A stretch of 64,000 bases of DNA from Streptomyces sp. ISL-10 (GTDB lineage Bacteria; Actinomycetota; Actinomycetes; Streptomycetales; Streptomycetaceae). Location: contig NZ_JAGGOJ010000007.1 of the NCBI RefSeq assembly GCF_018614575.1, positions 372,001 through 436,000 of the forward strand, given 5' to 3'. Made by a program: the position numbers and the translations under genes. The notes beneath the pieces are model-generated. The model saw only the letters and a program-made list of their open reading frames with translations. It was not told the DNA's origin and searched no databases. Below are positions 1-9,251 of this stretch, one piece after another. How positions within the stretch are numbered: position 1 is the stretch's first letter; each line of letters begins with the position of its first letter.

Positions 1-182
1 CACGCCTCGGCGGCGTCCACGGCCGCGGGGCCGTCGAGGGCCGTCTGGACCAGGAAGCCCTCGGCCCGCAGCCGGGCGGCGATGGCGTCCACGATCGTGG
101 CGTCGTCCTCGACGACCAGCACCCGGCGCTGGGCCCCGGGGGTGGCCGCGACCCCGTTGTGCGTGGTGTGTGTCTGCTCCAT
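1..182 (-). CDS. Response regulator, N-terminal part (cut by window edge)
   Basis: The 60 visible residues are the start of a two-component receiver domain. A short Thr/His-rich leader is followed by VLVVEDDATIVDAIAARLR, which contains the paired acidic residues of the phosphoacceptor pocket, and then by the amphipathic first helix and EGFLVQTALDGPAAVDAAEA. The phosphoacceptor Asp, the lysine and the output domain lie beyond position 1. The start is the ATG at 182, with a purine-rich GGGGCGGGG upstream. The receiver type resembles OmpR/PhoB regulators, but without the C-terminal half the output class is unknown. A partner histidine kinase would be expected to the left, outside the window. Confidence 0.8.
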   Translation of the reverse strand, partial: MEQTHTTHNGVAATPGAQRRVLVVEDDATIVDAIAARLRAEGFLVQTALDGPAAVDAAEA

Positions 183-284
183 CGCCCCGCCCCTGTACCT
201 GTTTCACCGCTAGCTGCACGGAATCCGGATCGAGGTAGATCCCGTGTGTGTCCCAGCAGCGTAAGGGCATCGAAGGGGTCCCGG

Positions 285-980
285 CTACGCAGGGCGAACA
301 GCGAGGTGGACCACGTCCGGTACTCCTCGGGCAAGGCGGATCTCTTCGGTTCTTACCCCGGTGAATCCGGCATTCCGCAACGCATCCTCGAATGCGGCGG
401 AGGGCTGTGCGGACCACACGGCGAGTACGCCCCCGGGCCTCAACGCCCCCTGACAGGCGGCGAGTCCGGCAGGGGAGTACAGCTCGCCGTTGTCCTCGGT
501 GACCGTCCAGTCGGGCCCGTTGTCGATGTCCAGACACAGTGCGTCGTACTGGTCGTCCGTGGTCCGCAGATATGTCACGAGGTTCGTGTGAAGGATCACG
601 CAGCGTGGATCGGCGAGGGCCTCACCGGAGATCGCGGCGAGCGGCCCCGACCGGTGCCAGTCGATGATCGCCTGCTCGCGCTCGACGACCGCGATCCGCC
701 GCCAGGCCCTGTTCGCGGCGGCGCGGGCCAGGGAGAAACCGACCCCGAGACCGCCGATGAGGACACTGGGCGCGACGTTGCCGGTGGTCACGGCGTCGTA
801 CGCGGCGTCGATCAGCAGCCGCTCGGAGCGCCCGTCGGAGGTGTCCATCAGGAAGCACCCGTTGGCGATGATCTCGTGCACCGCCGCGTCTCCGTCACCA
901 CGTCTGCGCAGCACGACCTCCCCGTAGGGCCCCATGCGCCGGTCCAGGGTGACGGTGGCGTCGCTGACGGGGAACGGCAT
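285..980 (-). CDS. Spermidine-synthase-fold (SAM-dependent methyltransferase-like) protein
   Basis: A 231-residue protein with the class I Rossmann methyltransferase fold in the spermidine/spermine synthase variant. Visible elements are the glycine-rich SVLIGGLGVGFSLARA motif I (about residues 72-87), IAVVERE ending strand 2 with its acidic residue, and DALCLDIDNGPDW in the position of the synthase active-site loop. The N-terminal beta part expected of the family (GEVVLRRR...VHEIIANGCFLMDTSDGRSE) is present. The start at 980 is preceded by GGAGG. It is monocistronic and has no polyamine genes beside it, so the substrate is unknown. Many actinobacterial proteins of this kind are annotated only as spermidine synthase-like. 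Confidence 0.75.
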   Translation of the reverse strand: MPFPVSDATVTLDRRMGPYGEVVLRRRGDGDAAVHEIIANGCFLMDTSDGRSERLLIDAAYDAVTTGNVAPSVLIGGLGVGFSLARAAANRAWRRIAVVEREQAIIDWHRSGPLAAISGEALADPRCVILHTNLVTYLRTTDDQYDALCLDIDNGPDWTVTEDNGELYSPAGLAACQGALRPGGVLAVWSAQPSAAFEDALRNAGFTGVRTEEIRLARGVPDVVHLAVRPA

Positions 981-1211
981 CGTGGTGACCTCCGGACGGC
1001 GGGCGAATGACGACAGGGATCACCGCCATTTTGTCGGGCCGCCGGGGGCGGGACAAACCTGTTTCGGGTCGCCCCGGGGCCCCGTTGCGGCCGGGCCCCG
1101 GCCCCGCGGGCGGGAGGCGCCGGGTTGCGGCCGGCGCGGGTGGTGGGACCGCGTCCGCGGCGGTTACCCGGCCGCGGGCCCGGCCGCACCTGGGGTCGGC
1201 CGGGGCGGCGG

Positions 1212-1817
1212 TCAGGCGGGGCCGCGGCAGGCGTGGAGGGTGACGCCGAGCACGAAGGCGGCGAGGGCCGTCGCCCACGCGCCGGGCAGGTCTCCGGGCT
1301 GCATCGGCCAGGCCCAGACCTGCGCCGCACCGCCGTGCGCCCTGGGCGCGCCCAGATAGACCGCGCTGAGGTAGGCGAACGCGGGCAGCCAGCTGAGGCG
1401 CGCGCCGATCACGGCGGACGCGGCCGCCGTGACCCCGACGGCCCCCAGGATGTTGCGGACCATGGCCGCAGGGCCGAACGTGCCGTCGTCGAAGATGACC
1501 GCGAGCGCGAGCAGCGCCGAGGCGAAGGCCGTGAGACCGGCCGACTGGACGAGACGCCTCGGCCACCAGGGGCGTACCGCGGCACGCTCCAGTTCCTGCA
1601 TCGGTGTGTGCAGGCCCGTGCCGATCACCGCGGCGGCCATCAGAGGGGCGAGCGCGACCACCGGGACGAGACGTCCGGGATCGAGATGGGCGTCCAGCCC
1701 GTACGCCGCCCAGACCGCCAGCACGGCGACGGCGGCCAGCGAGGCGAGGGCGAGCGGGACGGCGCGCGAGCGCGCGAGCAGGAGCGCTCCGGCCGGGCGG
1801 GAGCAGAAGGCGGTCAC
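1212..1817 (-). CDS. Membrane protein of ABC-transporter operon
   Basis: A 201-residue integral membrane protein with about five or six hydrophobic helices, for example LALASLAAVAVLAVWAAYGL and VVALAPLMAAAVIGTGL. No enzyme motif is visible. It is the last gene of the five-gene run led by an ECF sigma factor, and its ATG overlaps the stop of the preceding permease gene by 4 nt, so it is probably translated with it. The likely role is an accessory or second membrane subunit of the transporter. This is inferred from position only; the protein family is not one I recognise. Confidence 0.6.
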   Translation of the reverse strand: MTAFCSRPAGALLLARSRAVPLALASLAAVAVLAVWAAYGLDAHLDPGRLVPVVALAPLMAAAVIGTGLHTPMQELERAAVRPWWPRRLVQSAGLTAFASALLALAVIFDDGTFGPAAMVRNILGAVGVTAAASAVIGARLSWLPAFAYLSAVYLGAPRAHGGAAQVWAWPMQPGDLPGAWATALAAFVLGVTLHACRGPA

Positions 1818-3184
1818 AGGACCGGCACCTCCTTCGGATCGCAGTTGTGGACGGTGGCGAAGTAGCGGGACAGCCAGTCGCGGCGGGCGTCGTCCGGCAT
1901 GGCGGCCAAGCGGGCCCGGGCCGCCCGGTCCGCCCCGACACGCGCGATCGCGACCTCGTCGCCCGCCTCACCGGCCAACTCCAAGATGTCCCGCTCGCCG
2001 GTCTGCCGCACGGGAACCGGCGCCAGCCAGTCGGTGACCGCCATGTCGACCCGGCGGGCCCGCTCGTCCTCGGCGCGCGCGTCGCAGGCGTCGTGGCTGC
2101 CCGTGATCGCCGCTGCCCCCTCCCATGCGTACTGCTCGGGGTCGGTCAACTCGCCGCGCACGACGATCCAGCCCAGCGGGGTCAACATGGGCAGTTGTGC
2201 CTCGTCCGGCCCGGGCTCCCCGACCAGGTCCTCGAAGCGCACGGGAAGGTTGTCGACCCCTTCGAGGCGCTCCTGGAGCGGAGCCAGGGCGTTCCTGACC
2301 TCGGGGAGCAGACCGGAACGGAGCGCGTTGACGCAGATGTGCGGGCGTACCGACGTGTCGCACACCTGGCGCTGCGCGAGGGGGTGGGGGCGCCACATGC
2401 CGTCACCGGTCTGCGCGATGACGACCCCCGCGACGGCCGCGGCTGCGAGCGGCAGCAGCGCGGTGGACCGGCGGCGGGCCGCGTACGCGAGCACCGCGGC
2501 GGCCGCCAGGCCGCCCGTCCACGCGATCGCGGCCAGGGGCTGCCACCACACGGGAATCATTTCGCCCATCGCCTCCGCTGACGCCGGGCTGAGGTGGCGC
2601 GCCCCGCTCGTCCCGTAGGACGGTATGCCGAGGAGGACGTAGCAGCACACGGCGAGCGCCGGTGCGGCCGCCCGCCACGCCACCAGCCGCCCCACGACGT
2701 GCCCCAGCAGCGTCATGGCAGCCAGGAAGGCGGCGTCCATGAGGATCGGGGCGATCAGCGGACGGCCCGCGGACGTGTAAGGCCAGGTGGCGGCCAGCGT
2801 TCCCGCCGCCACGACGCCGTAGCCCGCCACGTTCCACCCCGCCGTGGGCAGCGAGGCCGTCAGGAACTGGGCGAGCGGGGCGCGCGCGGCCGATGCGCGC
2901 AGCTCGTCCGTGCGCCGCCGCCGCTCCCTGCCGCCCTGCCAGCAGCCTGCCGCGGCCGCGAGAGGACCGCCCAGCAGCGCGCCCGCTGTGTGCAGCAGCG
3001 CCTGGGTCTCCTCCCAACTTCCCTGCCACTGCGACGCCTTGCCCGCGAGAGCGATCGAGAGCGTGACAGCGACGGCGAGGCCTGTCCAGGGCGCGGAGCC
3101 GCGCAGCAGCTCGCTGCGGAACGGATGCGGCGCGGGCCGCGCGGCGGCGGCCGTGGCCGCGGGCGGCGTGGCCGTGGTCGTCAT
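1814..3184 (-). CDS. ABC-2-like permease with large soluble C-terminal part
   Basis: A 456-residue protein. Roughly residues 1-260 carry six or seven hydrophobic segments (such as LLGGPLAAAAGCWQGG and ALLPLAAAAVAGVVIA). The remaining about 200 residues are soluble and contain several cysteines (QRQVCDTSVRPHICVNAL, HDACDA, VHNCDP), compatible with a folded extracytoplasmic domain held by disulfides. It overlaps the ATPase gene upstream and the membrane gene downstream by 4 nt each. The membrane half is most likely the transmembrane partner of the neighbouring ABC ATPase. The function of the soluble half is unknown. Confidence 0.65.
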   Translation of the reverse strand: MTTTATPPAATAAAARPAPHPFRSELLRGSAPWTGLAVAVTLSIALAGKASQWQGSWEETQALLHTAGALLGGPLAAAAGCWQGGRERRRRTDELRASAARAPLAQFLTASLPTAGWNVAGYGVVAAGTLAATWPYTSAGRPLIAPILMDAAFLAAMTLLGHVVGRLVAWRAAAPALAVCCYVLLGIPSYGTSGARHLSPASAEAMGEMIPVWWQPLAAIAWTGGLAAAAVLAYAARRRSTALLPLAAAAVAGVVIAQTGDGMWRPHPLAQRQVCDTSVRPHICVNALRSGLLPEVRNALAPLQERLEGVDNLPVRFEDLVGEPGPDEAQLPMLTPLGWIVVRGELTDPEQYAWEGAAAITGSHDACDARAEDERARRVDMAVTDWLAPVPVRQTGERDILELAGEAGDEVAIARVGADRAARARLAAMPDDARRDWLSRYFATVHNCDPKEVPVL

Positions 3185-3966
3185 CGGCGTACCTCCGCCC
3201 GGGCGGCGCGGTGGCTGCGGAGAGCGGCTGTGTAGCCGCGCTCGATGGGATTGTCGCCGTCCTCGTCCGCGCCGGAGTCCTTGCCGAGGGAGGTCAGTTC
3301 CGCGGTGGTGCCGCGGAAGGCGAGCCGACCGGACTCGATCAGGGTCACCTCCGAGCAGGCCGCCGCCACGTCCTCCACCAGATGGGTGGAGACGATCACG
3401 GTGGCACTGGTGCCGAGCCCCCGGAGCAGTGCCCTGAACTCGACGCGCTGCTCCGGATCCAGACCGGCGGTCGGCTCGTCGAGCAGCAGCAGTTCCGGTT
3501 CGTTCACGATCGCCTGTGCGATGCCGGCACGGCGCAACATGCCGCCGGACAGCGTTTTCATCTTGGCGTCGATGCGGTCGCCGAGGCCAACCCGCTCCAC
3601 GGCGCGTTCCACCGCGGCCGGCACGGCCTCGGTACGCATCTCCTTCAGCCAGGCCACGTAGGCCACGAACTCGCGCACCGTGAAGCCCGGGTAGTAACCG
3701 AAGTCCTGCGGCAGATAGCCCAGCCCGCGCCGGACCTCGGCGCGCTCGCGGTGGCCCGAAACGTCACGTCCCAGCAGCGCCACCCGCCCGCCGGAGGGGG
3801 CGGCGACGGTCGCCAGGACCCGGATCAGCGAGGTCTTGCCCGCTCCGTTCGGGCCCAGCAGACCGTGCACACCGGTTCCGAACGAGAGATCGACGGCGTC
3901 CAGCGCGACGGTTCTGCGGTGCCGGACCGTCAGGCCCGCCACCTCTGCCCTGCTTGCGGTGCTCAC
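3181..3966 (-). CDS. ABC transporter ATP-binding protein (ABC-2 type)
   Basis: A 261-residue nucleotide-binding subunit. The Walker A motif is GLLGPNGAGKTSLIR, the Q-loop lies in LGYLPQDFGYYPGF, the signature is TLSGGMLRRAGIAQA, the Walker B is ELLLLDEPTAGLDP and the switch His is in VIVSTHL. The sequence resembles DrrA/CcmA-type exporters of the ABC-2 class. A GTG start at 3966 is chosen because it overlaps the upstream stop codon by 4 nt (GTGA), as at the other junctions of this operon; the open frame continues further upstream but there it only shadows the zinc-finger gene. It should energise the membrane proteins encoded immediately downstream. Confidence 0.95.
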   Translation of the reverse strand: MSTASRAEVAGLTVRHRRTVALDAVDLSFGTGVHGLLGPNGAGKTSLIRVLATVAAPSGGRVALLGRDVSGHRERAEVRRGLGYLPQDFGYYPGFTVREFVAYVAWLKEMRTEAVPAAVERAVERVGLGDRIDAKMKTLSGGMLRRAGIAQAIVNEPELLLLDEPTAGLDPEQRVEFRALLRGLGTSATVIVSTHLVEDVAAACSEVTLIESGRLAFRGTTAELTSLGKDSGADEDGDNPIERGYTAALRSHRAARAEVRR

Positions 3967-4955
3967 ATCTTCTCCAGGTGGTCGAATGACGAACGGCGCA
4001 GAGCGAGAAGCGCCGCGCAGAGCACGGCCGCACCGCCCCAGGCGCTCTGTGCGGTCGGTCCGCCCACGACGTGCGCGAGGCGGTCGGCGATCTCCGGCGG
4101 CATCGCCGCCAGGACGGGAGCGACGACGACGGCCAGCCAGCCGGCCGCCAGGGCCGCGGCGGCCGTGCGGCAGCCGACGTACGAGCCGAGCGCCAGAGCC
4201 GCGAGGGTCAGTGCGATGCCGGGCAGCAGCCACGCCGCCGCGCCGGGCCCTCCCGAACCGGGCGGCAGCAGGGCACCGATCGCGGTGAGCAGCGGGACGC
4301 CGGCCGCGAGCACGACGGCGGTGCGCGTCAGCAGTAGCCGGAGCCCGCCGGACGGCGTGGAGACAGCGATCTCGTACAGCGGGTCCGTGTGCCTGCCGTA
4401 CGACAGCCCGACCCCGGCGACCGGAACCAGCGGCGCGACGAGCAGCAGCAGCGGCCGCGCGGCCTCGTAGCCGGCCCCGTACCCGAGCGCGAGCGCCCCC
4501 GCGCCGACGAGCAGCAGCGCGACGACCCAGGCGCGGTGCAACCCCGGTCCCACGGACCGCAGGCGCCGGACGGCGGGCCACGCCTGCTGGATCCGCCGGC
4601 CGGTCCATGCCCGGGGGACCCGCCCGGCGGCCCGCGCCTGCCGGATCCGCCCCCCGGCCCGTGCCAGGGGGACCTGCCCGGCGGCGTACGGCTCCGTCCG
4701 CCTGCCCCGGCCGCGCAACCGGGCCGTCAGAGGGCTGCGGACCGGCTCGGCGGCGGCCGCCGCGACGAGCGCCGTCCGTAGCTCCGCCAGCAGCGGACCC
4801 ACCGTTCCTGCGCGGACCGCCGCCGAGACGCGGGACGCGCACGGCGTGCACGACTCGATGTGCTTCTCCAGCGACCAGGCGTCCGGCTCGGGAATCGCCC
4901 CCGAGGCGTACTGGGACGCGAGCTCATCGGTGACATGCCAGATGACGGCGTTCAC
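3963..4955 (-). CDS. Zinc-finger (zf-HC2) membrane protein, probable anti-sigma factor fused to transporter-like membrane domain
   Basis: A 330-residue protein. The N-terminus has the HxxxCxxC zinc-binding pattern typical of anti-sigma factors (His32, Cys36, Cys39 in EKHIESCTPC). An Arg-rich linker (about residues 75-130) leads to about six hydrophobic helices. The GTG start at 4955 overlaps the sigma-factor stop by 4 nt. Position directly after an ECF sigma factor, together with the zinc motif, supports an anti-sigma role. The multi-span membrane half resembles an ABC-2 permease more than the usual single-helix anti-sigma anchor, so it may sense or form part of the transporter. The linker's repeated Arg/Ala/Gly codons make this part low-complexity. 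Confidence 0.75.
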   Translation of the reverse strand: MNAVIWHVTDELASQYASGAIPEPDAWSLEKHIESCTPCASRVSAAVRAGTVGPLLAELRTALVAAAAAEPVRSPLTARLRGRGRRTEPYAAGQVPLARAGGRIRQARAAGRVPRAWTGRRIQQAWPAVRRLRSVGPGLHRAWVVALLLVGAGALALGYGAGYEAARPLLLLVAPLVPVAGVGLSYGRHTDPLYEIAVSTPSGGLRLLLTRTAVVLAAGVPLLTAIGALLPPGSGGPGAAAWLLPGIALTLAALALGSYVGCRTAAAALAAGWLAVVVAPVLAAMPPEIADRLAHVVGGPTAQSAWGGAAVLCAALLALRRSSFDHLEKM

Positions 4956-5518
4956 GCCGTACCTCCCCACGCAGGCCGACCCAGGGCCGCCCGCAGTTCG
5001 CGGCGGGCCCGCAGGGCGCGGGTCTTGACCGTGCCCTCCGGTATTCCGAGCAGCCGCGCCGCCTCCCGGGTCGTCAGCCCATCGACCACCGTCGCCCGCA
5101 GCACCTCCCGCAGCTCCGGCGAGATCCGTGCCATGGCCGTGCCCACGTCCCCGTACTCCAGCTCGGCCAGTACGCGCTCCTCCGCCGACGGCACGACCCC
5201 GGCCGGCTCGTGGACGACGCGTTCGTGGCGGGCCCGTGCGCGCTGGGCATCGACCAGGCGGCGTGCGGCGATTACCCACAGCCAGCCACCGGCCTCGCCT
5301 CCGCGATGGGAGGCGGCCGAGCGCCACACGGTCACGAACGTGTCCTGGAGCACCTCCCGCACCGTCTCCGGATCGGCGCAGCGACGCGAGAGGCGGGCGT
5401 GCAGCCAGCCGGCGTGCCGGTCGTGGAGCACGCCGAGCGCCTCCGTGTCCCCGCGGGCGACCGCGCGCAGCAGCGCCGCGTCCTCCCGCTCTCCCCCCGA
5501 GGGGCTCATCGGTCTCAC
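4952..5518 (-). CDS. RNA polymerase ECF sigma factor
   Basis: A 188-residue sigma-70 family protein with region 2 (ARGDTEALGVLHDRHAGWLH...EVLQDTFVTVWRSA) and region 4 (ISPELREVLRATVVDGLTTREAARLLGIPEGTVKTRALRARREL) and no region 3, as in ECF factors. It leads the five-gene operon ending at 1212. A second ATG nine nt downstream (MSPSGG) is an alternative start. It presumably directs transcription of its own operon and is held by the zinc-finger membrane protein encoded next. The operon link is visible; the signal is not. Confidence 0.95.
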   Translation of the reverse strand: MRPMSPSGGEREDAALLRAVARGDTEALGVLHDRHAGWLHARLSRRCADPETVREVLQDTFVTVWRSAASHRGGEAGGWLWVIAARRLVDAQRARARHERVVHEPAGVVPSAEERVLAELEYGDVGTAMARISPELREVLRATVVDGLTTREAARLLGIPEGTVKTRALRARRELRAALGRPAWGGTA

Positions 5519-5667
5519 GTCTTCCCTATCGCCCCGGGACGGGCCGCCGGTTCACGCTCTGTTCTCCGGGCCGCTCGCCGCGTGCGTGAGGCGACGGCCC
5601 CGGAGCGCGGGCGCCCGTCAGCGCTGGTGTCCGGACCGGACCCTTCCGAGAGTTGCCCGCGTGCCGG

Positions 5668-6309
5668 TCACTCGCCGGACGGCGCGTGGAACAGGCTGAC
5701 CAGCGGGGCCTGCACCTGCCAGCCGAGCGATTCGTACAGCGCCCGGCCGTCGGGGGTGCAGCCCAGGACGCCGGTCGTCGCGCCCTGCTCCAGCGCGGCG
5801 CCCTGAAGGGTGTGCATCACGAGCCGCCCGAGGCCCTTGCGCCGGTGCTCGGCCGCCGTCTCGATCTGGTCGACGACCGCGGTGTCCCCGGTGGGCGCGA
5901 TCTGGCCGCGTGCGGCGAACGAACCGTCGGACGCGACGACCAGGAGCCGGGTCACGCCGCCGCGGCTCCAGCTCTTGAGCGTGTAGCCGTCAGGCACCTC
6001 GGGGGCCGGCGTCGGCCGCAGCCGGGTGTGCATCAGCCAGCCGGGCCCGCCGGCCCGCCAGTCGGGGCCGGCCCATTCGACGACGTCCTCCGGCTCGGCG
6101 AAGACCTTGAGCCACACTGTCGGTGCGGCGACCTCGGCGGCGACCTTGCGCACGGTGGCCTCGTCGTCGGCCGTCAGGACGTGCCGGGTGGCGTGCCCGA
6201 CCTGGCCGACGTCGACCGTGAACCCCCAGGGTCTGACGACGGGTTCGGCCGCGCCTCGGGACACGACCCAGCCGCGGACCCAGGCGGCTGTAATGACTGA
6301 TGTCTGCAT
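5668..6309 (-). CDS. GNAT-family N-acetyltransferase
   Basis: A 213-residue protein whose C-terminal half has GNAT motif A: VVDQIETAAEHRRKGLGRLV, with the R/Q-x-x-G-x-G/A acetyl-CoA loop as RRKGLG. It is followed by GATTGVLGCTPDGRALYESLGW, the usual GNAT helix/strand and the Y-x-x-L-G-W signature. The N-terminal 100 residues are a variable domain. The ATG at 6309 is chosen because it begins the conserved-looking part; no good ribosome-binding site precedes it and the open frame extends farther upstream into the lon promoter region. Divergent from lon. The substrate is unknown. Confidence 0.85.
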   Translation of the reverse strand: MQTSVITAAWVRGWVVSRGAAEPVVRPWGFTVDVGQVGHATRHVLTADDEATVRKVAAEVAAPTVWLKVFAEPEDVVEWAGPDWRAGGPGWLMHTRLRPTPAPEVPDGYTLKSWSRGGVTRLLVVASDGSFAARGQIAPTGDTAVVDQIETAAEHRRKGLGRLVMHTLQGAALEQGATTGVLGCTPDGRALYESLGWQVQAPLVSLFHAPSGE

Positions 6310-6429
6310 GGGGCTATTTACACAGGGCGATTGGCGCAGGCGCCAGGCCCGGCGGAGCGCCTTCCTCGGTGCGGCAGGGTGATCGCTCTGAGCGAACAGC
6401 CTTCGGGGAACATTGTGGGGCTCATATGC

Positions 6430-6450
6430 ATTGAGTCGGTACAGCTCAAC
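6430..6450. promoter_or_regulatory. HAIR-like operator (HspR site) upstream of lon
   Basis: The sequence ATTGAGT-N7-GCTCAAC matches the HspR-associated inverted repeat CTTGAGT-N7-ACTCAAG at 11 of 14 positions with the correct 7-nt spacer. It ends 21 nt before the lon ATG. HspR repression of lon through such a site is established in Streptomyces lividans, so heat-shock control is expected here. No convincing -35/-10 pair was assigned. Confidence 0.75.
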
Positions 6451-6471
6451 TTGACTGCCTAAGGGGAGATC

Positions 6472-8883
6472 ATGGCTGCCGATGTCACGGCTCACTCACC
6501 GCTCACACTGCCCGTCCTGCCGCTCGACGACGAGGTCGTACTGCCCGGCATGGTCGTGCCGCTCGACCTGTCCGACACCGAAGTACGGGCCGCGGTGGAG
6601 GCCGCCCAGGCTGCCGCCCGTCCCTCCGGCAACAAGCCGAAGGTGCTGCTCGTTCCCCGTATCGACGGCACATACGCCGCGACCGGTGTGCTCGGCACGG
6701 TCGAGCAGGTCGGCCGGCTCTCCGACGGCGACCCCGGCGCACTCATCCGGGGCGTCGGCCGCGTCCGCATCGGCGCCGGCACCACCGGTCCCGGCGCGGC
6801 TCTCTGGGTCGAGGGTGCCGTGGTGGAGGAGACCGTTCCCGACCCGCTGCCCGGCGCCGTCACGGAGCTGGTCAAGGAGTACAAGGCGCTGGCCACCGAC
6901 TGGCTGAAGAGGCGCGGTGCCTGGCAGGTCGTCGACCGCGTGCAGCAGATCGACGGCATCTCGCAGCTCGCCGACAACTCCGGCTACTCACCGTTCCTGA
7001 CCACCGCTCAGAAGATCGAGCTGCTGGAGACCACCGATCCAGTGGCCCGTCTCAAGCTCGCCACGGAGCAGCTGCGCGACCACCTCGCCGAGCAGGACGT
7101 CGCCGAGTCCATCGCCAAGGACGTCCAGGAAGGCGTCGACAAGCAGCAGCGCGAGTTCCTGCTGCGCCGTCAGCTCGAAGCCGTGCGCAAGGAGCTGCGC
7201 GAGCTCAACGGCCAGGACGGCGACGACGAGTCCGACGACTACCGCGCCCGCGTCGAGGCGGCCGACCTGCCGGAGAAGGTCAGGGAAGCCGCGCTCAAGG
7301 AGGTCGAGAAGCTGGAGCGGGCCAGCGACCAGAGCCCCGAGGGCTCCTGGATCCGCACCTGGCTCGACACCGTCCTCGAACTGCCGTGGAACGAGCGCAC
7401 GGAGGACGCCTACGACATTCAGGGCGCCAAGGCGACCCTGGACGCCGAGCACGCGGGTCTGCAGGACGTGAAGGAGCGGATCACCGAGTACCTGGCGGTG
7501 CGCAAGCGGCGGGCCGACAGGGGGCTGGGCGTGGTCGGCGGGCGGCGCGGGGGCGCGGTGCTCGCGCTCGTCGGCCCGCCCGGTGTCGGCAAGACCAGCC
7601 TCGGCGAGTCCGTGGCCCACGCGATGGGCCGCAGGTTCGTGCGCGTCGCGCTCGGCGGCGTACGGGACGAGGCGGAGATCCGCGGCCACCGGCGCACCTA
7701 CGTCGGCGCGCTGCCCGGCCGCATCGTCCGCGCGATCAAGGAGGCCGGTTCCATGAACCCGGTCGTCCTGCTCGACGAGATCGACAAGGTCGGCTCCGAC
7801 TTCCGCGGCGACCCGGCCGCGGCCCTGCTCGAAGTCCTCGACCCCGCGCAGAACCACACCTTCCGCGACCACTACCTGGAGGTCGAACTCGATCTGAGCG
7901 ATGTCGTCTTCCTCGCCACCGCCAACGTGCTGGAGGCCATCCCGGAGGCGCTGCTCGACCGGATGGAGCTCGTCCGGCTCGACGGCTACACCGAGGACGA
8001 GAAGATCGTCATCGCCCGGGACCACCTTGTGCCGCGCCAGTTGGAGCGGGCGGGGCTCGCGGTCGGCGAGGTGACGCTGGACGACTCGGCGCTGCGCAAG
8101 CTGGCGGGGGAGTACACCCGCGAGGCAGGCGTACGGAACCTGGAGCGGTCCATCGCGCGACTGCTGCGCAAGGTGGCGGCCCAGCACGAACTGGGCGACC
8201 GGAAGCTGCCGTTCACCATCACCGACGGTGAGCTGCGCGCGCTCATCGGACGGCCGCATCACGTTCCCGAGTCCGCCCAGGACCCGGCCGAGCGCCGCAC
8301 CGCGGTGCCCGGCGTGGCCACCGGGCTGGCGGTGACCGGCGCGGGCGGCGACGTCCTGTTCGTCGAGGCCTCGCTCGCCGACCCGGAGACCGGTGCCGCC
8401 GGGCTGACCCTGACCGGTCAGCTGGGTGACGTGATGAAGGAGTCCGCGCAGATCGCGCTGAGCTTCCTTCGCTCGCACGGCGCCGAGCTGGAGCTGCCGG
8501 TCGCCGACCTCAAGGACCGGGGCGTGCACATCCACTTCCCGGCGGGCGCGGTGCCCAAGGACGGCCCGAGCGCGGGCGTCACGATGACCACGGCGCTCGC
8601 GTCGCTGCTCTCCGGACGCCTGGTGCGCACCGACGTGGCGATGACCGGTGAGGTGTCGTTGACCGGTCGGGTGCTTCCCATCGGGGGCGTGAAGCAGAAG
8701 CTGCTGGCCGCGCACCGCGCGGGCATCACGACCGTCGTGATCCCCAAGCGGAACGAGGCCGATCTGGACGATGTGCCGGCCGAGATCCTCGACGGGCTGG
8801 AGGTCCACCCCGTCACGGACGTCCGGCAGGTGCTGGAGCTCGCGCTTTCCCCGGCGGAGGTGCCGGTGACGGCCGCGGCCTGA
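6472..8883 (+). CDS. lon: ATP-dependent protease Lon
   Basis: An 803-residue Lon protease, full length for the family. The order is an N-terminal substrate-binding domain (about residues 8-205), a coiled linker ([20 protein letters not shown]), the AAA+ module with Walker [10 protein letters not shown] (about 368-376) and Walker [11 protein letters not shown], then the C-terminal protease domain. The catalytic dyad is Ser700 in KDGPSAG and Lys743 in GGVKQK, with the same 43-residue spacing as in E. coli Lon. It degrades damaged and regulatory proteins in the cytoplasm. The start has AGGGGAG upstream. It is monocistronic, with probable HspR control from the HAIR-like site in the leader. Confidence 0.98.
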   Translation: MAADVTAHSPLTLPVLPLDDEVVLPGMVVPLDLSDTEVRAAVEAAQAAARPSGNKPKVLLVPRIDGTYAATGVLGTVEQVGRLSDGDPGALIRGVGRVRIGAGTTGPGAALWVEGAVVEETVPDPLPGAVTELVKEYKALATDWLKRRGAWQVVDRVQQIDGISQLADNSGYSPFLTTAQKIELLETTDPVARLKLATEQLRDHLAEQDVAESIAKDVQEGVDKQQREFLLRRQLEAVRKELRELNGQDGDDESDDYRARVEAADLPEKVREAALKEVEKLERASDQSPEGSWIRTWLDTVLELPWNERTEDAYDIQGAKATLDAEHAGLQDVKERITEYLAVRKRRADRGLGVVGGRRGGAVLALVGPPGVGKTSLGESVAHAMGRRFVRVALGGVRDEAEIRGHRRTYVGALPGRIVRAIKEAGSMNPVVLLDEIDKVGSDFRGDPAAALLEVLDPAQNHTFRDHYLEVELDLSDVVFLATANVLEAIPEALLDRMELVRLDGYTEDEKIVIARDHLVPRQLERAGLAVGEVTLDDSALRKLAGEYTREAGVRNLERSIARLLRKVAAQHELGDRKLPFTITDGELRALIGRPHHVPESAQDPAERRTAVPGVATGLAVTGAGGDVLFVEASLADPETGAAGLTLTGQLGDVMKESAQIALSFLRSHGAELELPVADLKDRGVHIHFPAGAVPKDGPSAGVTMTTALASLLSGRLVRTDVAMTGEVSLTGRVLPIGGVKQKLLAAHRAGITTVVIPKRNEADLDDVPAEILDGLEVHPVTDVRQVLELALSPAEVPVTAAA

Positions 8884-8970
8884 CCGCACGGCGGCGTCCG
8901 GGCCCGGCGGAGGCGATCCACGTGGTCCCCCGCCGGGTCCGTCCATGTCCCTGCCGGTCCGTACTGTGCC

Positions 8971-9172
8971 CGTGCCGGGTCGACCGCTGTGCGTGTACCG
9001 GATGCGTGCCGGGTCGACCGCCGGGTCCGTGCCGGGCGCGTGCGGGCGCGTGCCGGATGGGTGCCGGTGCCCGTGCCGGGTCGACCGCTGTGCGTGTACC
9101 GGATGCGTGCCGGTGCCCGTGCCGGGTCGACCGCCGGGTCCGTGCCGGGCGCGTGCGGGCGCGTGCCGGATG
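8971..9172. repeat. Two-copy ~90-100 bp direct repeat downstream of lon
   Basis: The stretch 8971-9059 recurs at 9072-9172, nearly identical apart from a 12-nt insertion (GGTGCCCGTGCC) in the second copy. Both copies are built from shorter words such as GTGCCGGGTCGACC and GTGTACCGGATGCGTGCC, and more degenerate copies run on to about 9235. The whole 8884-9251 gap contains no supported gene. The open frames across it have the period of the repeat rather than gene-like composition. Confidence 0.85.
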
Positions 9173-9251
9173 CGTGCCGCGTCGACAACAGGGTCCGTAC
9201 CGGGTCTCTGCCGTGTCCCTGCCATGTCCGCATGTCCCGCACAATGGACGG

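Noticed and set aside
5519..5600. Possible ECF-type -35/-10 (TGAACC...CGATA) upstream of the sigma gene
   Set aside because: The elements are weak and spacing is uncertain without a known target promoter set, so autoregulation is not claimed.
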